The notes under the pieces are model-generated. The model made no database searches. It was not told the DNA's origin and saw only the letters and a program-made list of their open reading frames with translations. A stretch of 64,000 nt of DNA, taken from the NCBI RefSeq assembly GCF_030409215.1, contig NZ_JAUFPL010000032.1, forward strand, positions 315,638 to 379,637, given 5' to 3'. Within the stretch, counting starts at the first letter, position 1. Every line of letters starts with the position of its first letter. Positions 52,802-63,605 of the stretch are shown in pieces. The stretch is from Halomonas ramblicola (GTDB lineage: Bacteria; Pseudomonadota; Gammaproteobacteria; Pseudomonadales; Halomonadaceae). A program made the position numbers and the translations under genes.

Positions 52802-53878
52802 ATGGAACTCAAGAACGATCGCTTTCTGCGCGCCCTGGCGCGTCAGCCGGTGGACCGCACCCCGGTGTGGATGATGCGCCAGGCCGGCCGCTACCTGCCG
52901 GAGTACCGTGCCACCCGCGCCGAGGCGGGCAGCTTCATGGACCTGTGTCGCAACCACGACCTGGCCTGCGAGGTGACCCTGCAGCCCCTGGAGCGCTATC
53001 CGCTGGACGCGGCGATCCTCTTCTCCGACATCCTCACCATCCCCGACGCCATGGGCCTGGGGCTCTACTTCGAGACCGGCGAGGGGCCCAAGTTCCGCAA
53101 GCCGGTGCGCAGCGCCGAGGAGGTCGCCGCGCTGGCCGCCCCCGAGGCCGAGCGCGACCTGGACTACGTGATGCGGGCGGTCTCGACCATCCGGCGCGAG
53201 CTGAACGGCCGGGTGCCGCTGATCGGCTTCTCCGGCAGCCCCTGGACGCTCGCCACCTACATGGTGGAGGGCGCCTCCAGCAAGGACTTCCGCCACGTCA
53301 AGGCGATGCTCTACGACACGCCGAGCGTGATGCACCGGCTGCTGGACACCCTGGCCACGGCGGTGACCGACTACCTCAACGCCCAGATCCGTGCCGGCGC
53401 CCAGGCGGTGCAGGTCTTCGACACCTGGGGCGGGGCGCTCTCCACCCCGGCCTACCGGGAATTCTCGCTGCGCTACATGGAGCGGATCGTCGCCGGCCTG
53501 ATCCGCAGCCACGATGGCCGGCGCGTGCCGGTGATCCTGTTCACCAAGAACGGCGGCCAGTGGCTGGAGGAGATCGCCGATGCCGGCCCCGATGCCGTGG
53601 GCCTGGACTGGACCACGGAGCTCGCCGACGCCCGGTCGCGGGTCGGCCATCGGGTGGCCCTGCAGGGCAACCTCGATCCCAATGTGCTGTTCGCCCGCCC
53701 GTCGGCGATCCGCGCCGAGGTCGCGCGAATCCTCGACAGCTACGGGGCGGGGCCGGGCCACGTCTTCAACCTGGGCCACGGCATCAGCCAGTTCACCGAT
53801 CCGGACCGCGTCACCGCCTTCATGGAGGCGCTCCACGACCTGAGCCCGGCCTACCATCGGCGCCTCGCCAATGGCTGA
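52802..53878 (+). CDS. hemE: Uroporphyrinogen decarboxylase
   Basis: A 358-residue haem-synthesis enzyme. The N-terminal [17 protein letters not shown] near 24-40 carries the conserved Arg residues that bind substrate carboxylates, and [23 protein letters not shown] near 62-85 has the catalytic Asp. The C-terminal [16 protein letters not shown] near 320-335 is also typical. The ATG at 52802 begins exactly at the family start ([11 protein letters not shown]). It overlaps the VanZ-like gene by 8 bp. Confidence 0.96.
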   Translation: MELKNDRFLRALARQPVDRTPVWMMRQAGRYLPEYRATRAEAGSFMDLCRNHDLACEVTLQPLERYPLDAAILFSDILTIPDAMGLGLYFETGEGPKFRKPVRSAEEVAALAAPEAERDLDYVMRAVSTIRRELNGRVPLIGFSGSPWTLATYMVEGASSKDFRHVKAMLYDTPSVMHRLLDTLATAVTDYLNAQIRAGAQAVQVFDTWGGALSTPAYREFSLRYMERIVAGLIRSHDGRRVPVILFTKNGGQWLEEIADAGPDAVGLDWTTELADARSRVGHRVALQGNLDPNVLFARPSAIRAEVARILDSYGAGPGHVFNLGHGISQFTDPDRVTAFMEALHDLSPAYHRRLANG

Positions 53879-54239
53879 GTGGCTGCGGCGGCTGCACGAC
53901 CGGCGACGCCTGTGGACAGCACTGGCCGTGGCCGCCGCCCTGGTCATCGCCCTGGGCAGCCTGACGCCGGGCAGCGAAATGCCCAGCGGCCTGCCCTGGG
54001 ACAAGTTCAACCACTTCGTCGGCTATGCGGGGCTGGCCGGGCTCGTCGGCCTGGCCGGCGTGCGCCTGCCCCGGGCCTTCCTGATCGCCGCCGGCTACGG
54101 CATCGCCATCGAGGTCGGCCAGCTCGCCGTGCCCGGACGCAGCGGCGGCGACGGGGCCGATATCCTGGCCAATGCCCTGGGCGCCGCCTGCGCGGTCCTG
54201 ATGCTGGCCGTGATCCGGCGCTGGCTTCCCGCCCGCTGA
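53871..54239 (+). CDS. VanZ-like family membrane protein
   Basis: A 122-residue inner-membrane protein with three to four hydrophobic segments. VanZ-like marks are [30 protein letters not shown] near 30-60 and [34 protein letters not shown] near 78-112. The function of this family in Gram-negative bacteria is unknown. It overlaps hemE by 8 bp and is convergent with a small membrane-protein gene 7 bp away. Confidence 0.85.
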   Translation: MAEWLRRLHDRRRLWTALAVAAALVIALGSLTPGSEMPSGLPWDKFNHFVGYAGLAGLVGLAGVRLPRAFLIAAGYGIAIEVGQLAVPGRSGGDGADILANALGAACAVLMLAVIRRWLPAR

Positions 54240-54246
54240 TTCGCCG

Positions 54247-54741
54247 CTAGAGGTGGGGCTCCCGGCCGGGAGCCGGTTCGGTCCTGCTCGGCTGGTCGAG
54301 GTCGAGGGTCGGTTCGCTGGCCCGGCGCTGCGGTTGCTCGGCGGGACGCTTGACACGGGCGTCGCCCACGGCGTCATCTTCCCCGACCAGCGGGCGGGCC
54401 TCGCTGGTCCAGCGGGCCGCCGGGTCGTGCACCGCCGGGCGGCGCTCGAAGGAGCGGGTGACCATTGTCTCGGCGGGGAAGCCGCCACGTTGGTGGGCCA
54501 GGTGATGGGGCAGCAGCCAGAGCTCGACGAGTAGCCGCAGGCCGACGGCGGCCAGCAGCCAAAGGCCGCCGCCCAGGGCGAGGGACGGCCAGGCCGCCTG
54601 CCAGGTGGTGGGAATCAGCCAGGGTGTCCGCGGGGCAAGCCACAGCGCCGCGCCGGCCAGCAGGCCGAACTGCAGGAGCAGGTGGCAGGTGAGCAGGGTC
54701 CCGCGGGACAGCGGGTGGCGGGGAAACAGGAACTGGCGCAT
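54247..54741 (-). CDS. Hypothetical small membrane protein
   Basis: I do not recognise this family. The ATG at 54741 is preferred because GGGAGG lies 7 bases upstream; an upstream ATG at 54762 lacks this. The 164-residue protein has two hydrophobic segments at about 17-37 and 50-75 and then a polar, Pro/Arg-rich tail of about 80 residues that may be disordered. LWLLPHHLAHQRGGF follows the second segment. It is convergent with the VanZ-like gene and divergent from the host-attachment gene after about 210 bp, a gap with nothing I can name. Confidence 0.5.
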   Translation of the reverse strand: MRQFLFPRHPLSRGTLLTCHLLLQFGLLAGAALWLAPRTPWLIPTTWQAAWPSLALGGGLWLLAAVGLRLLVELWLLPHHLAHQRGGFPAETMVTRSFERRPAVHDPAARWTSEARPLVGEDDAVGDARVKRPAEQPQRRASEPTLDLDQPSRTEPAPGREPHL

Positions 54742-54951
54742 CGGGGTCCTCCCGGTCAGCACATCGAGGCGATGAGGCCTGTCGGCGTCCTTGCCGACGT
54801 CTCGGTGGATGCTACCCCAGATCCGCGGATGATGCAGTCATGCGTGGCCTTCGCGGTGCAGGTTGACCTGCGTCAGGCCGCTTGCCAAGGTTGATTCAGA
54901 GGCGGTCGTCGCGGCAGGCGGCCGCCAGTCCACCGTCAGCGAGGAGAGGCT

Positions 54952-55380
54952 ATGACAACCTATATCGTGGTGGCGGATGCGGCGCGGGCGAGGATCTTCA
55001 CCCGCGACGCGCTCAAGCTGGTCGAGCAGGATAGTCTGGTGCATGCCGCCAACCGGCTGCACGAGGGAGATCTGGTGACCGATCGCGGGGCCGACGTCAA
55101 TGAATCGACGTCGACGACGGCCCGTTCCTCCGGTGGCGAGAGCACGGCGCGTACCCAGGAGGAGCGGGTCTTCGCCAAGGAGGTGGCCGAGCGCCTCTAT
55201 CGGGCGCGCGTTGACAACAGCATGGCGAAGCTGATCCTGGTGGCGCCGGCCCGCTTCCTGGGCCAGTTGCGCGAGCGGCTCGATGGCCCCACCACCCGGT
55301 TGGTCATCCACTCTCTCACCAAGGACCTGACCAAGGCCAGCCTGGCGGACATCCAGGAGGCGGTGAGCGACCTGCGCTGA
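54952..55380 (+). CDS. Host attachment-like protein
   Basis: A 142-residue soluble protein of the family described as required for attachment to host cells (Agrobacterium AtsE-type). Marks are TTYIVVADAARARIFTRD at the N-terminus, FAKEVAERLYRARVDN near 78-93 and LILVAPARFLGQLRERL near 98-114. The fold is an RNase H/peptide-release-factor-like one, and the name reflects an early phenotype rather than a known reaction. It is transcribed alone, 64 bp from a convergent LysR gene. Confidence 0.82.
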   Translation: MTTYIVVADAARARIFTRDALKLVEQDSLVHAANRLHEGDLVTDRGADVNESTSTTARSSGGESTARTQEERVFAKEVAERLYRARVDNSMAKLILVAPARFLGQLRERLDGPTTRLVIHSLTKDLTKASLADIQEAVSDLR

Positions 55381-55400
55381 TCCGGGCGCCGCGACAGGAG

Positions 55401-55436
55401 GACGACGGGCCCGGCCCTATGGCCGGGCCCGTCGTC
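55401..55436. terminator. Bidirectional hairpin before finR
   Basis: A perfect 16-bp stem with a CTAT loop lies between the convergent host-attachment-like gene and the LysR gene. There is no T-tract, but the position suits termination of both. Confidence 0.65.
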
Positions 55437-55444
55437 GTCGTGGC

Positions 55445-56371
55445 TCAGGGCGCCGTGGGCAGGTCGATCTGGTCGCTGCGGGTGATGCCTTCGGTCATCT
55501 GGCGGCACAGCTTGAGGAACTCGCGCATGCCGGTGGCCAGGTACTTGTGACGGTGCCAGATGAAGGAGAACTGGCGGCTCAGGTCCAGCTCCGGGGTGGG
55601 GATGGGCACCAGGCTGCCGCGCCGGAAGGCATCGCGCAGCGCCAGCTTCGAGACGCAGCCGATGCCCAGCCCCGACTCCACGGCGCGCTTGATGCCCTCG
55701 GTGTGTTCCAGCTCCAGCAGCACGTTGAAGCGTCCCCGGCGGTGGCGGGCGGCCTGCTCCAGGGTGAGGCGCGTGCCCGAGCCCTCCTCGCGCATGATCC
55801 ACGCCTCGCGCAGCAGCCGCTCCAGCTCGATCGCGCCGGCTCCGGCCAGGGGGTGGTGCGGCGAGCAGAACACCGCCAGCTCGTCTTCCACCCAGGGCTG
55901 GGTGACCACGTCGTCCTCCTCGCAATGGCCCTCGATCAACCCCAGGTCCAGCCGGTGGTGGCGTACGCTGTCGACGATGGCGCGGGTGTTGCGCACCGCC
56001 AGGCGCACCCGGCTGCCGGGATAGCGCTGCATGAAGTCGCTGATCAGCAGGGTGGCCAGGTAGTTGCCGATGGTCAGGGTGGCGCCCACGTCGAGGATGC
56101 CGATGCCCTGCTGGCCATGCAGCAGCTCTTCCACTTCCTCGGCGCGGTCGAGCAGCGCCACCGCCTTGGGCAGCAACTGGAAGCCCAGGGCGTTGAGGCG
56201 CAGGCGCTTGCCGTGGCGGTCCAGCAGCTGGCAGTCGAACTGGCGCTCCAGCTCGGCCAGGGCGGTACTGGCGGCGGACTGGGAGAGGGCCAGGGAGCGG
56301 GCGGCCCGCGAGACGCTCTCGTGCTGGGCCACGGCCACGAATACCTCCAGTTGGCGCAGGGTGAAGCGCAT
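55445..56371 (-). CDS. finR: LysR-family regulator FinR-like
   Basis: A 308-residue LysR protein with the winged helix-turn-helix at about 3-62 (LRQLEVFVAVAQHESVSRAARSLALSQSAASTALAELERQF) and an effector domain from about 90. It is divergent from fpr, the same order as finR-fpr in Pseudomonas, where FinR activates fpr expression under oxidative stress. The match to FinR is by context and sequence feel. The gap holds phased TATCCA half-sites (56394-56423). Confidence 0.85.
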   Translation of the reverse strand: MRFTLRQLEVFVAVAQHESVSRAARSLALSQSAASTALAELERQFDCQLLDRHGKRLRLNALGFQLLPKAVALLDRAEEVEELLHGQQGIGILDVGATLTIGNYLATLLISDFMQRYPGSRVRLAVRNTRAIVDSVRHHRLDLGLIEGHCEEDDVVTQPWVEDELAVFCSPHHPLAGAGAIELERLLREAWIMREEGSGTRLTLEQAARHRRGRFNVLLELEHTEGIKRAVESGLGIGCVSKLALRDAFRRGSLVPIPTPELDLSRQFSFIWHRHKYLATGMREFLKLCRQMTEGITRSDQIDLPTAP

Positions 56372-56393
56372 GGGGTCGGTCTCCGCTGATCTA

Positions 56394-56423
56394 TATCCAC
56401 GTTATGGATAAGCTTTATCCATA
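56394..56423. promoter_or_regulatory. Phased TATCCA half-sites, FinR candidate operator
   Basis: Three half-sites, TATCCA (56394), TGGATA (56405) and TATCCA (56416), repeat every 11 bp. The last two form TATGGATA-N5-TATCCATA. They lie in the divergent finR-fpr gap, where the LysR regulator is expected to bind. Confidence 0.6.
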
Positions 56424-56515
56424 CAATCCATTTAACAGATAATGCCTCCTGGCTTAGAATGCAACGCAAATATTCAGCGTTCATCTATTCCTTTTCAGAA
56501 TATCGAGGAGCCGGC

Positions 56516-57292
56516 ATGAGCAAGTTCGCCCAGGAAGAAGTCCTCAGCGTCCACCACTGGAACGATACCCTGTTCAGCTTCCGCACCACCCGCGAGCGCA
56601 GCCTGCGCTTCAAGAATGGCCAGTTCGTGATGATCGGCCTGGAGGTGGAGGGCAAGCCGCTGATGCGCGCCTACTCCATCGCCAGCCCCAACTACGAGGA
56701 CCACCTGGAGTTCTTCAGCATCAAGGTGCCGGACGGCCCGCTCACCTCGCGGCTCCAGCACCTCAAGGTCGGCGACCAGATCATGGTCAGCCGCAAGCCC
56801 ACCGGCACCCTGGTCACCGATGACCTCCTGCCCGGCCGCAACCTCTACCTGCTCTCCACCGGCACCGGCCTGGCGCCGTTCATGAGCCTGATCCAGGACC
56901 CGGAAGCCTATGAGCGCTACGAGAAGATCGTCCTGATCCACGGCGTGCGCACCGTCAGCGAACTGGCCTATACGGATTTCATCACCAAGGACCTGCCGGC
57001 CCACGAGTACCTTGGCGAGGAGATCAGCGAGAAGCTGGTCTACTACCCCACGGTGACCCGCGAGGAGTTCCACACCCAGGGGCGCCTGACCGACCATATC
57101 CGCAGCGGCAAGCTGTTCGAGGACACGGGCATCCCCGCCATCGACCCCAAGCAGGATCGCGCCATGATCTGCGGCAGCCCGGCGATGCTCGACGACACCA
57201 GCGGCCTGCTCGACGAACTGGGCTTCAACATCTCGCCGCGCATGGGCGAGCCCGGCGACTACGTGATCGAGCGGGCCTTCGTCGAAAAGTAA
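56516..57292 (+). CDS. fpr: Ferredoxin-NADP reductase
   Basis: The ATG at 56516 has GAGGAG 7 bases upstream and gives 258 residues, the usual length. FAD-binding marks are FKNGQFVMIGLEVEGKPLMRAYSIASP near 28-55 and the NADP-binding LLSTGTGLAPFMSLIQDP near 113-130; the C-terminal end is YVIERAFVEK, as in Pseudomonas Fpr. It shuttles electrons between NADPH and ferredoxin or flavodoxin and takes part in oxidative-stress defence. It is divergent from finR. Confidence 0.95.
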   Translation: MSKFAQEEVLSVHHWNDTLFSFRTTRERSLRFKNGQFVMIGLEVEGKPLMRAYSIASPNYEDHLEFFSIKVPDGPLTSRLQHLKVGDQIMVSRKPTGTLVTDDLLPGRNLYLLSTGTGLAPFMSLIQDPEAYERYEKIVLIHGVRTVSELAYTDFITKDLPAHEYLGEEISEKLVYYPTVTREEFHTQGRLTDHIRSGKLFEDTGIPAIDPKQDRAMICGSPAMLDDTSGLLDELGFNISPRMGEPGDYVIERAFVEK

Positions 57293-57295
57293 GCC

Positions 57296-57319
57296 TTAAG
57301 CTGTAAGCTTGAAGCTGGA
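57296..57319. repeat. Short tandem AAGCTNN repeat after fpr
   Basis: Three 7-bp units, AAGCTGT, AAGCTTG and AAGCTGG, follow the fpr stop codon. A partial inverted copy lies at 57371-57386, on the other side of the terminator, so the whole may be a REP-like element. Confidence 0.45.
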
Positions 57320-57321
57320 AG

Positions 57322-57354
57322 AAAAACCCCCGGGGCCAGGGCCTCGGGGGTTTT
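57322..57354 (+). terminator. Intrinsic terminator of fpr
   Basis: An 11-bp GC-rich stem (CCCCCGGGGCC with GGCCTCGGGGG, one wobble pair) is followed by TTTT and preceded by AAAAA, so it can act in both directions between fpr and the convergent glnK. Confidence 0.85.
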
Positions 57355-57383
57355 ATACGTCATGCACTGTCCGGCTTCGAGCT

Positions 57384-57518
57384 TTAGACGGCATCTTTCC
57401 CCGTCTCGCCGGTGCGGATGCGGAGGTTCGGCTTCCCGATCACCTGCTCCAGCGGCGAGACGAAGATCTTGCCGTCGCCGATCTTGCTGAATGTATCGGG
57501 GCCACGCGGGTGATGGCG
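57384..57518 (-). pseudogene. Duplicated 3' fragment of glnK
   Basis: A copy of the last 100 or so bases of the neighbouring glnK gene, with its own TAA stop. Bases 57387-57424 match 57523-57560 at 37 of 38, and 57440-57487 match 57561-57608 exactly; 15 extra bases (57425-57439) interrupt it. Beyond 57487 it diverges but still ends GTGATGGCG like the parent. It has no start codon and is not expected to be translated. The near-identity means the duplication is recent. Confidence 0.85.
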
Positions 57519-57519
57519 G

Positions 57520-59318
<1,799 letters not shown>

Positions 59319-59349
59319 GACGGTCTCTCCAGGCGGATGTGGGGAGTGC

Positions 59350-59784
<435 letters not shown>

Positions 59785-59848
59785 TCAGTGGGTTACATAT
59801 TGATGATGGGGGCGATGATCCATGGGAGTGCCACCCCGGCGGCATCGG

Positions 59849-59878
59849 TGCACCGTTGTGGTGCCCTGCTGTGGTGCA
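59849..59878. promoter_or_regulatory. Tandem NtrC-binding sites upstream of glnK-amtB
   Basis: TGCACCGTTGTGGTGCC (59849-59865) is one base from the NtrC pattern TGCACC-N5-GGTGCA. An overlapping weaker site, TGCCCTGCTGTGGTGCA, runs from 59862 to 59878. They lie about 110-130 bp upstream of the inferred transcription start, the usual enhancer distance. Confidence 0.7.
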
Positions 59879-59972
59879 GCTGCCCCAGGAAAGGGCGATG
59901 CATGGAGCATGCGTCGCGGCACGCCCATGCGTATCCTGTACCCAGCCATAGCCACGCGATCAGGAGAGACCC

Positions 59973-60323
59973 ATGGTGAGCCACGACCGTATCAGCCGAC
60001 TGGCCCAGCAGATCGGCGAGCGCCTGCAGGGCGCGTCCCAGGCGCCCGAGGAAATGCAGAAGGGCATCCAGCAGGTGGTGAAGGGGGCCTTCGACCGCCT
60101 GGAGCTGGTGTCGCGGGAGGACTTCGACATTCTGATGGACGTCCTGCAGCGCACCCGGATCCGGGTCGAGGCGCTGGAGCAGCAGGTGGCCGCCCTGGAA
60201 GCGCTGCTCGAGGAACGCGATGCCGGCGGCTCGGCGCGCGAGACGCCGGCGCTGTCCGACGCCGCGGAGAAGGAGACGCCCGCCCCCGAGGAGGATGCCG
60301 GCGGCGGCGAGCCCGGCCGCTGA
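59973..60323 (+). CDS. ubiK: Ubiquinone biosynthesis accessory factor UbiK
   Basis: A 116-residue protein of the BMFP/UbiK (YqiC) family. The core is a helical pair: RISRLAQQIGERLQGASQAPEEMQKGIQQVVKGAFDRLELVSREDFDILMDVLQRTRIRVEALEQQVAALEALL at about 6-80, with a C-terminal coiled coil for trimerisation, followed by an acidic disordered tail. UbiK helps the aerobic ubiquinone enzymes and interacts with UbiJ. It is transcribed away from glnK-amtB and lies 71 bp upstream of comM. Confidence 0.88.
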   Translation: MVSHDRISRLAQQIGERLQGASQAPEEMQKGIQQVVKGAFDRLELVSREDFDILMDVLQRTRIRVEALEQQVAALEALLEERDAGGSARETPALSDAAEKETPAPEEDAGGGEPGR

Positions 60324-60394
60324 GCCTGGGGCGTTTCGGCGCCGGGGCCGCCAGGCTGCTAGCCTGAAATCAGGACACACGCGAGGGAACGCTC

Positions 60395-61897
60395 ATGTCG
60401 CTGGCGATCGTGCATACCCGGGCCGGCCTGGGCCTGGAAGCGCCGGAGGTGCAGGTAGAGGTGCACCTGTCCAACGGCCTGCCGGGCATGACCCTGGTGG
60501 GCCTGCCCGAGACCGCCGTGAAGGAGAGCCGCGAGCGAGTGCGCAGCGCCCTGGTCAACGCCGGCTTCGAGTATCCGCTGCGGCGTATCACCCTCAACCT
60601 GGCGCCCGCCGACCTGCCCAAGGAGGGCGGTCGCTTCGACCTGCCCATCGCCCTGGGGCTGTTGTTGGCCTCGGGGCAGCTGCCGCCCCGGGCCCTGGAG
60701 GGCATCGAGAGTGTCGGCGAGCTGGCCCTGGACGGGCACCTGCGGCCGGTGATCGGGGCGCTGCCGCTGGCCCTGGCCAGCCGCCGCGCCGGGCGCAAGC
60801 TGATCGTGCCCCGCGCCGATGCCGACGAGGCGGCCCTGGCCGGCGACCTGGACGTATTGCCCGCCGATCATCTGCTGGAGGTGGTGGCCCACCTGCTGGG
60901 CCAGGCGCCCATCACGCCGCATCGCCTCTCCAGCCCGCCGGAGGCCGCGACGCCGCTCCCCGACCTGGCCGAGGTGCGTGGCCAGTTCCAGGCCCGCCGC
61001 GCCCTGGAGGTGGCCGCCGCCGGCGGCCACAACCTGCTGTTCGCCGGCCCGCCGGGTACCGGCAAGACCATGCTGGCCAGCCGCCTGCCGGGCATCCTGC
61101 CGCCCCTCGACGACGACGAGGCCCTGGAAGTGGCGGCGCTGCGTTCGGTGAGCGGCCTGCCGCTGCGCGCCGAGTGGGGGCGGCGCCCCTTCCGTGCCCC
61201 ACACCATACCGCCAGCGCCGTGGCCCTGGTGGGCGGTGGCGCCCGGCCGCGGCCGGGGGAGATCTCCCTGGCCCACCACGGGGTGCTGTTCCTCGACGAA
61301 CTGCCGGAGTTCCCCCGGCACGTGCTCGAGGTGATGCGCGAGCCCATGGAATCGGGCCTGATCCATATCGCCCGGGCCAGCCACGAGCGGCGCTTCCCGG
61401 CGCGCTTCATGCTGGTGGCGGCCATGAACCCCTGCCCCTGCGGCCACCTGGGCGATCCGCGCCAGGCCTGCCAGTGCACCGCGGCGCAGATCCAGCGCTA
61501 CCAGGCGCGCCTCTCCGGGCCGCTGCTGGATCGCATCGACCTGCAGGTGGAGGTGCCGGCGCTGCCGCCGGAGCAGCTCACCTCGGCGCAGTCCGGGGAG
61601 CCCTCCGCGGCAGTGCGCGAGCGGGTGCTGGCGGCGCGCGCGCGGCAGCGGGCGCGCGGGGCGCTCAACGCCCAGCTGGCCGGCCGCGCCCTGGAGGCGG
61701 CCTGCGCCCTCTCGGCGGAGGATCGCGCCTGGCTGGCCGGGGTGCTGGAACGCCTCAAGCTCTCGGCACGGGCCTACCATCGGGTGCTGCGGGTGGCGCT
61801 GACGCTGTCCGACCTGGCCGGCGCCGCGCATCCCGAACGCGACCAGTTGATCGAGGCGGTGGGCTACCGTCAGCTCGACCGGGTGCTGAGGGGCTGA
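60395..61897 (+). CDS. comM: ComM/YifB-family magnesium chelatase-like ATPase
   Basis: A 500-residue AAA+ protein. The N-terminal ChlI-like domain shows SLAIVHTRAGLGLEAPEVQVEVHLSNGLPGMTLVGLPETAVKESRERVRSAL; Walker A is FAGPPGTGKTMLASRLPG near 222, Walker B LFLDELPEFPRHVLEVMREP near 295, and a zinc-like cluster NPCPCGHLGDPRQACQC near 348. ComM is a branch-migration helicase in natural transformation of Vibrio and relatives. It is common in gammaproteobacteria, so transformability is not shown by this gene alone. Confidence 0.93.
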   Translation: MSLAIVHTRAGLGLEAPEVQVEVHLSNGLPGMTLVGLPETAVKESRERVRSALVNAGFEYPLRRITLNLAPADLPKEGGRFDLPIALGLLLASGQLPPRALEGIESVGELALDGHLRPVIGALPLALASRRAGRKLIVPRADADEAALAGDLDVLPADHLLEVVAHLLGQAPITPHRLSSPPEAATPLPDLAEVRGQFQARRALEVAAAGGHNLLFAGPPGTGKTMLASRLPGILPPLDDDEALEVAALRSVSGLPLRAEWGRRPFRAPHHTASAVALVGGGARPRPGEISLAHHGVLFLDELPEFPRHVLEVMREPMESGLIHIARASHERRFPARFMLVAAMNPCPCGHLGDPRQACQCTAAQIQRYQARLSGPLLDRIDLQVEVPALPPEQLTSAQSGEPSAAVRERVLAARARQRARGALNAQLAGRALEAACALSAEDRAWLAGVLERLKLSARAYHRVLRVALTLSDLAGAAHPERDQLIEAVGYRQLDRVLRG

Positions 61898-61898
61898 A

Positions 61899-62390
61899 TC
61901 ACAGCGCCGTGGCGTCGATGGCGCCCTGGATGCGCTCCTCCCAGAGGGCGCGTTCGCCGTCGGGGCGCCGCAACACCAGGGTCAGGCGGTAGGGCAGCAG
62001 TTCGCGGTCGGAGAGGCGCAGCGGTGGCCCGTTGGCCTCGAGGCGGCTCTCCAGGCGCCACTGGTTGTCGCCGGCGCCCTCGGCCATGGCATCGCGCCAC
62101 TCCAGCACCTGGGGGCCGTCGCTGACCGCCAGCAGGGCCCGCACCAGGCTCTCCAGGAAGCGCTCCCGTCCGATGCCCAGGGCGTCGCTCACCTCGGGGG
62201 CGGCGAGCAGCAACACCTGGTCGGCGGGCGGTCGCGGCAGGGGCGGAGCCTCCATCACCCGTTCCGCGGCGCGCTCGCCGAGGTTGAAGAGCGCCTGGCG
62301 CAGGCTCTCGGGGCGCTCCGGGGAACCGGCGCAGCCCAGCAGCAGCAGCGGCAGCAGCCAGGCGGGGACAGGGAGCAGGCGGCGGATCAT
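61899..62390 (-). CDS. Predicted lipoprotein of unknown function
   Basis: A 163-residue protein with a lipobox, LLLLGC near residues 15-20, so it is anchored by lipid at Cys20. The rest (ALFNLGERAAERVMEAPPLPRPPADQVLLLAAPEVSDALGIGRERFLESLVRALL ... PYRLTLVLRRPDGERALWEERIQGAID) resembles the small outer-membrane lipoprotein types near YcfM/LpoB but is not a firm match. Its ATG overlaps the stop of the hydrolase gene as ATGA, so the two are coupled. It is convergent with comM, one base apart. Confidence 0.7.
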   Translation of the reverse strand: MIRRLLPVPAWLLPLLLLGCAGSPERPESLRQALFNLGERAAERVMEAPPLPRPPADQVLLLAAPEVSDALGIGRERFLESLVRALLAVSDGPQVLEWRDAMAEGAGDNQWRLESRLEANGPPLRLSDRELLPYRLTLVLRRPDGERALWEERIQGAIDATAL

Positions 62391-63370
62391 CGGCGGTGGG
62401 GCTCCGGTCTGGCGGTGGGCATGCGCTCGTCGATGAAGCGGTCCAGGGTGGCGAAGAGTGCCCGGCGAATGGGTTCGGCCTCGTTGACCAGGTGGTGCCG
62501 CGCCTCGGGGTGACGATGGATCTCGGCGTTGGGGAACTTCTTGGCGAGCACCTGCAGGTTCCACTCCCAGTCCACGGTCAGGTCCTGTTCGCCCTGCAGG
62601 ATCAGGGTGGGCACGGGGTTGGGAGGCAGGGCCAGCAGGCGTGGCATCCAGCGGCGCATGGCGCTGATCCAGTCGATGGCCACGCGGTCGGCCTGCAGCG
62701 GGTCCTGGTCGCGGAGGAAGGCGGCGAAGTCGGCGTCGGTGGAGTTGGCGCGGAACTTGCGCGGGATGGAGCGCAGGAAGGGGCCCACCAGCAGGTGCAG
62801 CCAGCTGGACTGGCTCCAGCCCCAGGGGCGCACCAGCGGGGCCAGCAGGGCCAGCCCCGCCCAGCGTTCGCCGTCGGCGTGGGCCAGGGCGTCGGTGGCC
62901 AGGATCGCCGCGCCGGTGCTCTGGCCCACGCCCAGCCAGGGCCGCGGGGCCAGCTCCTCGGCCTCCAGGTAGCGCTGCAGTTCGTGCAGGCAGCCGCCGT
63001 AGTCGTCGAAGTCCCCGATGGAGGCGCGCGGCCCGCTGGACAGGCCATGGCCCGGCAGGTCCCACAGCACCACCCGCCAGCCGCGCTCCAGCAGCCGTTC
63101 CAGCAGGTGGCGGTAGAGTCCCAGGTGGTCGAAGTAGCCATGCACCACGAAGGCGGTGCCCAGTGGCACCGGCGGGCTCCACACCTGGGTCCAGAGGCGG
63201 AATTCCCCGGCCGCCACATAGCCCAGGTGCAGGCCGACGTGCCCGGCCAGCAGGGGGGCCAGGCCGTAGTGGCCCAGATAGCGTTCCAGGTGGTCTCCGC
63301 CGGGCAGCGCGTCGGTCGGATCGATCCGACGAAACGGGCCCAGCGCCTGCAAGGGGGTGAAGTCGCTCAT
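62387..63370 (-). CDS. Alpha/beta hydrolase (PldB-like)
   Basis: A 327-residue serine hydrolase of the lysophospholipase/monoglyceride-lipase type. The oxyanion part is FVVHGYFDHLGLY near 75-87, the nucleophile lies in GVGQSTGAAI near 147-156 (GxSxG), the Asp in ILQGEQDLTVDWEW near 262, and the His in HPEARHHLVNEAEP near 292. No signal peptide is evident. Phospholipid or lysophospholipid cleavage is the usual role. The stop overlaps the start of a lipoprotein gene. Confidence 0.85.
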   Translation of the reverse strand: MSDFTPLQALGPFRRIDPTDALPGGDHLERYLGHYGLAPLLAGHVGLHLGYVAAGEFRLWTQVWSPPVPLGTAFVVHGYFDHLGLYRHLLERLLERGWRVVLWDLPGHGLSSGPRASIGDFDDYGGCLHELQRYLEAEELAPRPWLGVGQSTGAAILATDALAHADGERWAGLALLAPLVRPWGWSQSSWLHLLVGPFLRSIPRKFRANSTDADFAAFLRDQDPLQADRVAIDWISAMRRWMPRLLALPPNPVPTLILQGEQDLTVDWEWNLQVLAKKFPNAEIHRHPEARHHLVNEAEPIRRALFATLDRFIDERMPTARPEPHRR

Positions 63371-63501
63371 CGAATCCTCCGCGGCGCTCGCTCATGCTAG
63401 CCGCAAGCGGCGGCCGGCACCATGCCGACCAGGCACCGCCCAGGCCCCTGCCTTATCTTTTGGTCTAGTATCCCGCGATGTCGCGGCATTGCGGGTTTAC
63501 A

Positions 63502-63520
63502 TGTGGAAGCATTTTCCACA
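63502..63520. promoter_or_regulatory. IclR-like palindrome upstream of glcB
   Basis: TGTGGAAGCATTTTCCACA has perfect 7-bp arms and matches the IclR-type TGGAAATNATTTCCA closely. It lies 86 bp upstream of the glcB start codon and may be the operator through which glyoxylate-linked control acts. The remaining gap from 63371 shows nothing else clear. Confidence 0.55.
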
Positions 63521-63605
63521 AAATTGTCGACACGCAGTCACCCACCCCTGTTTCCGGCAGTCCCGGTGTGCACCCACCGGCTGCCCCGTACGAGGAGATC
63601 CACCA

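Noticed and set aside
54952..55380. Host attachment protein as evidence of a prophage or pathogen
   Set aside because: No phage genes are nearby, and the family is common in free-living bacteria.
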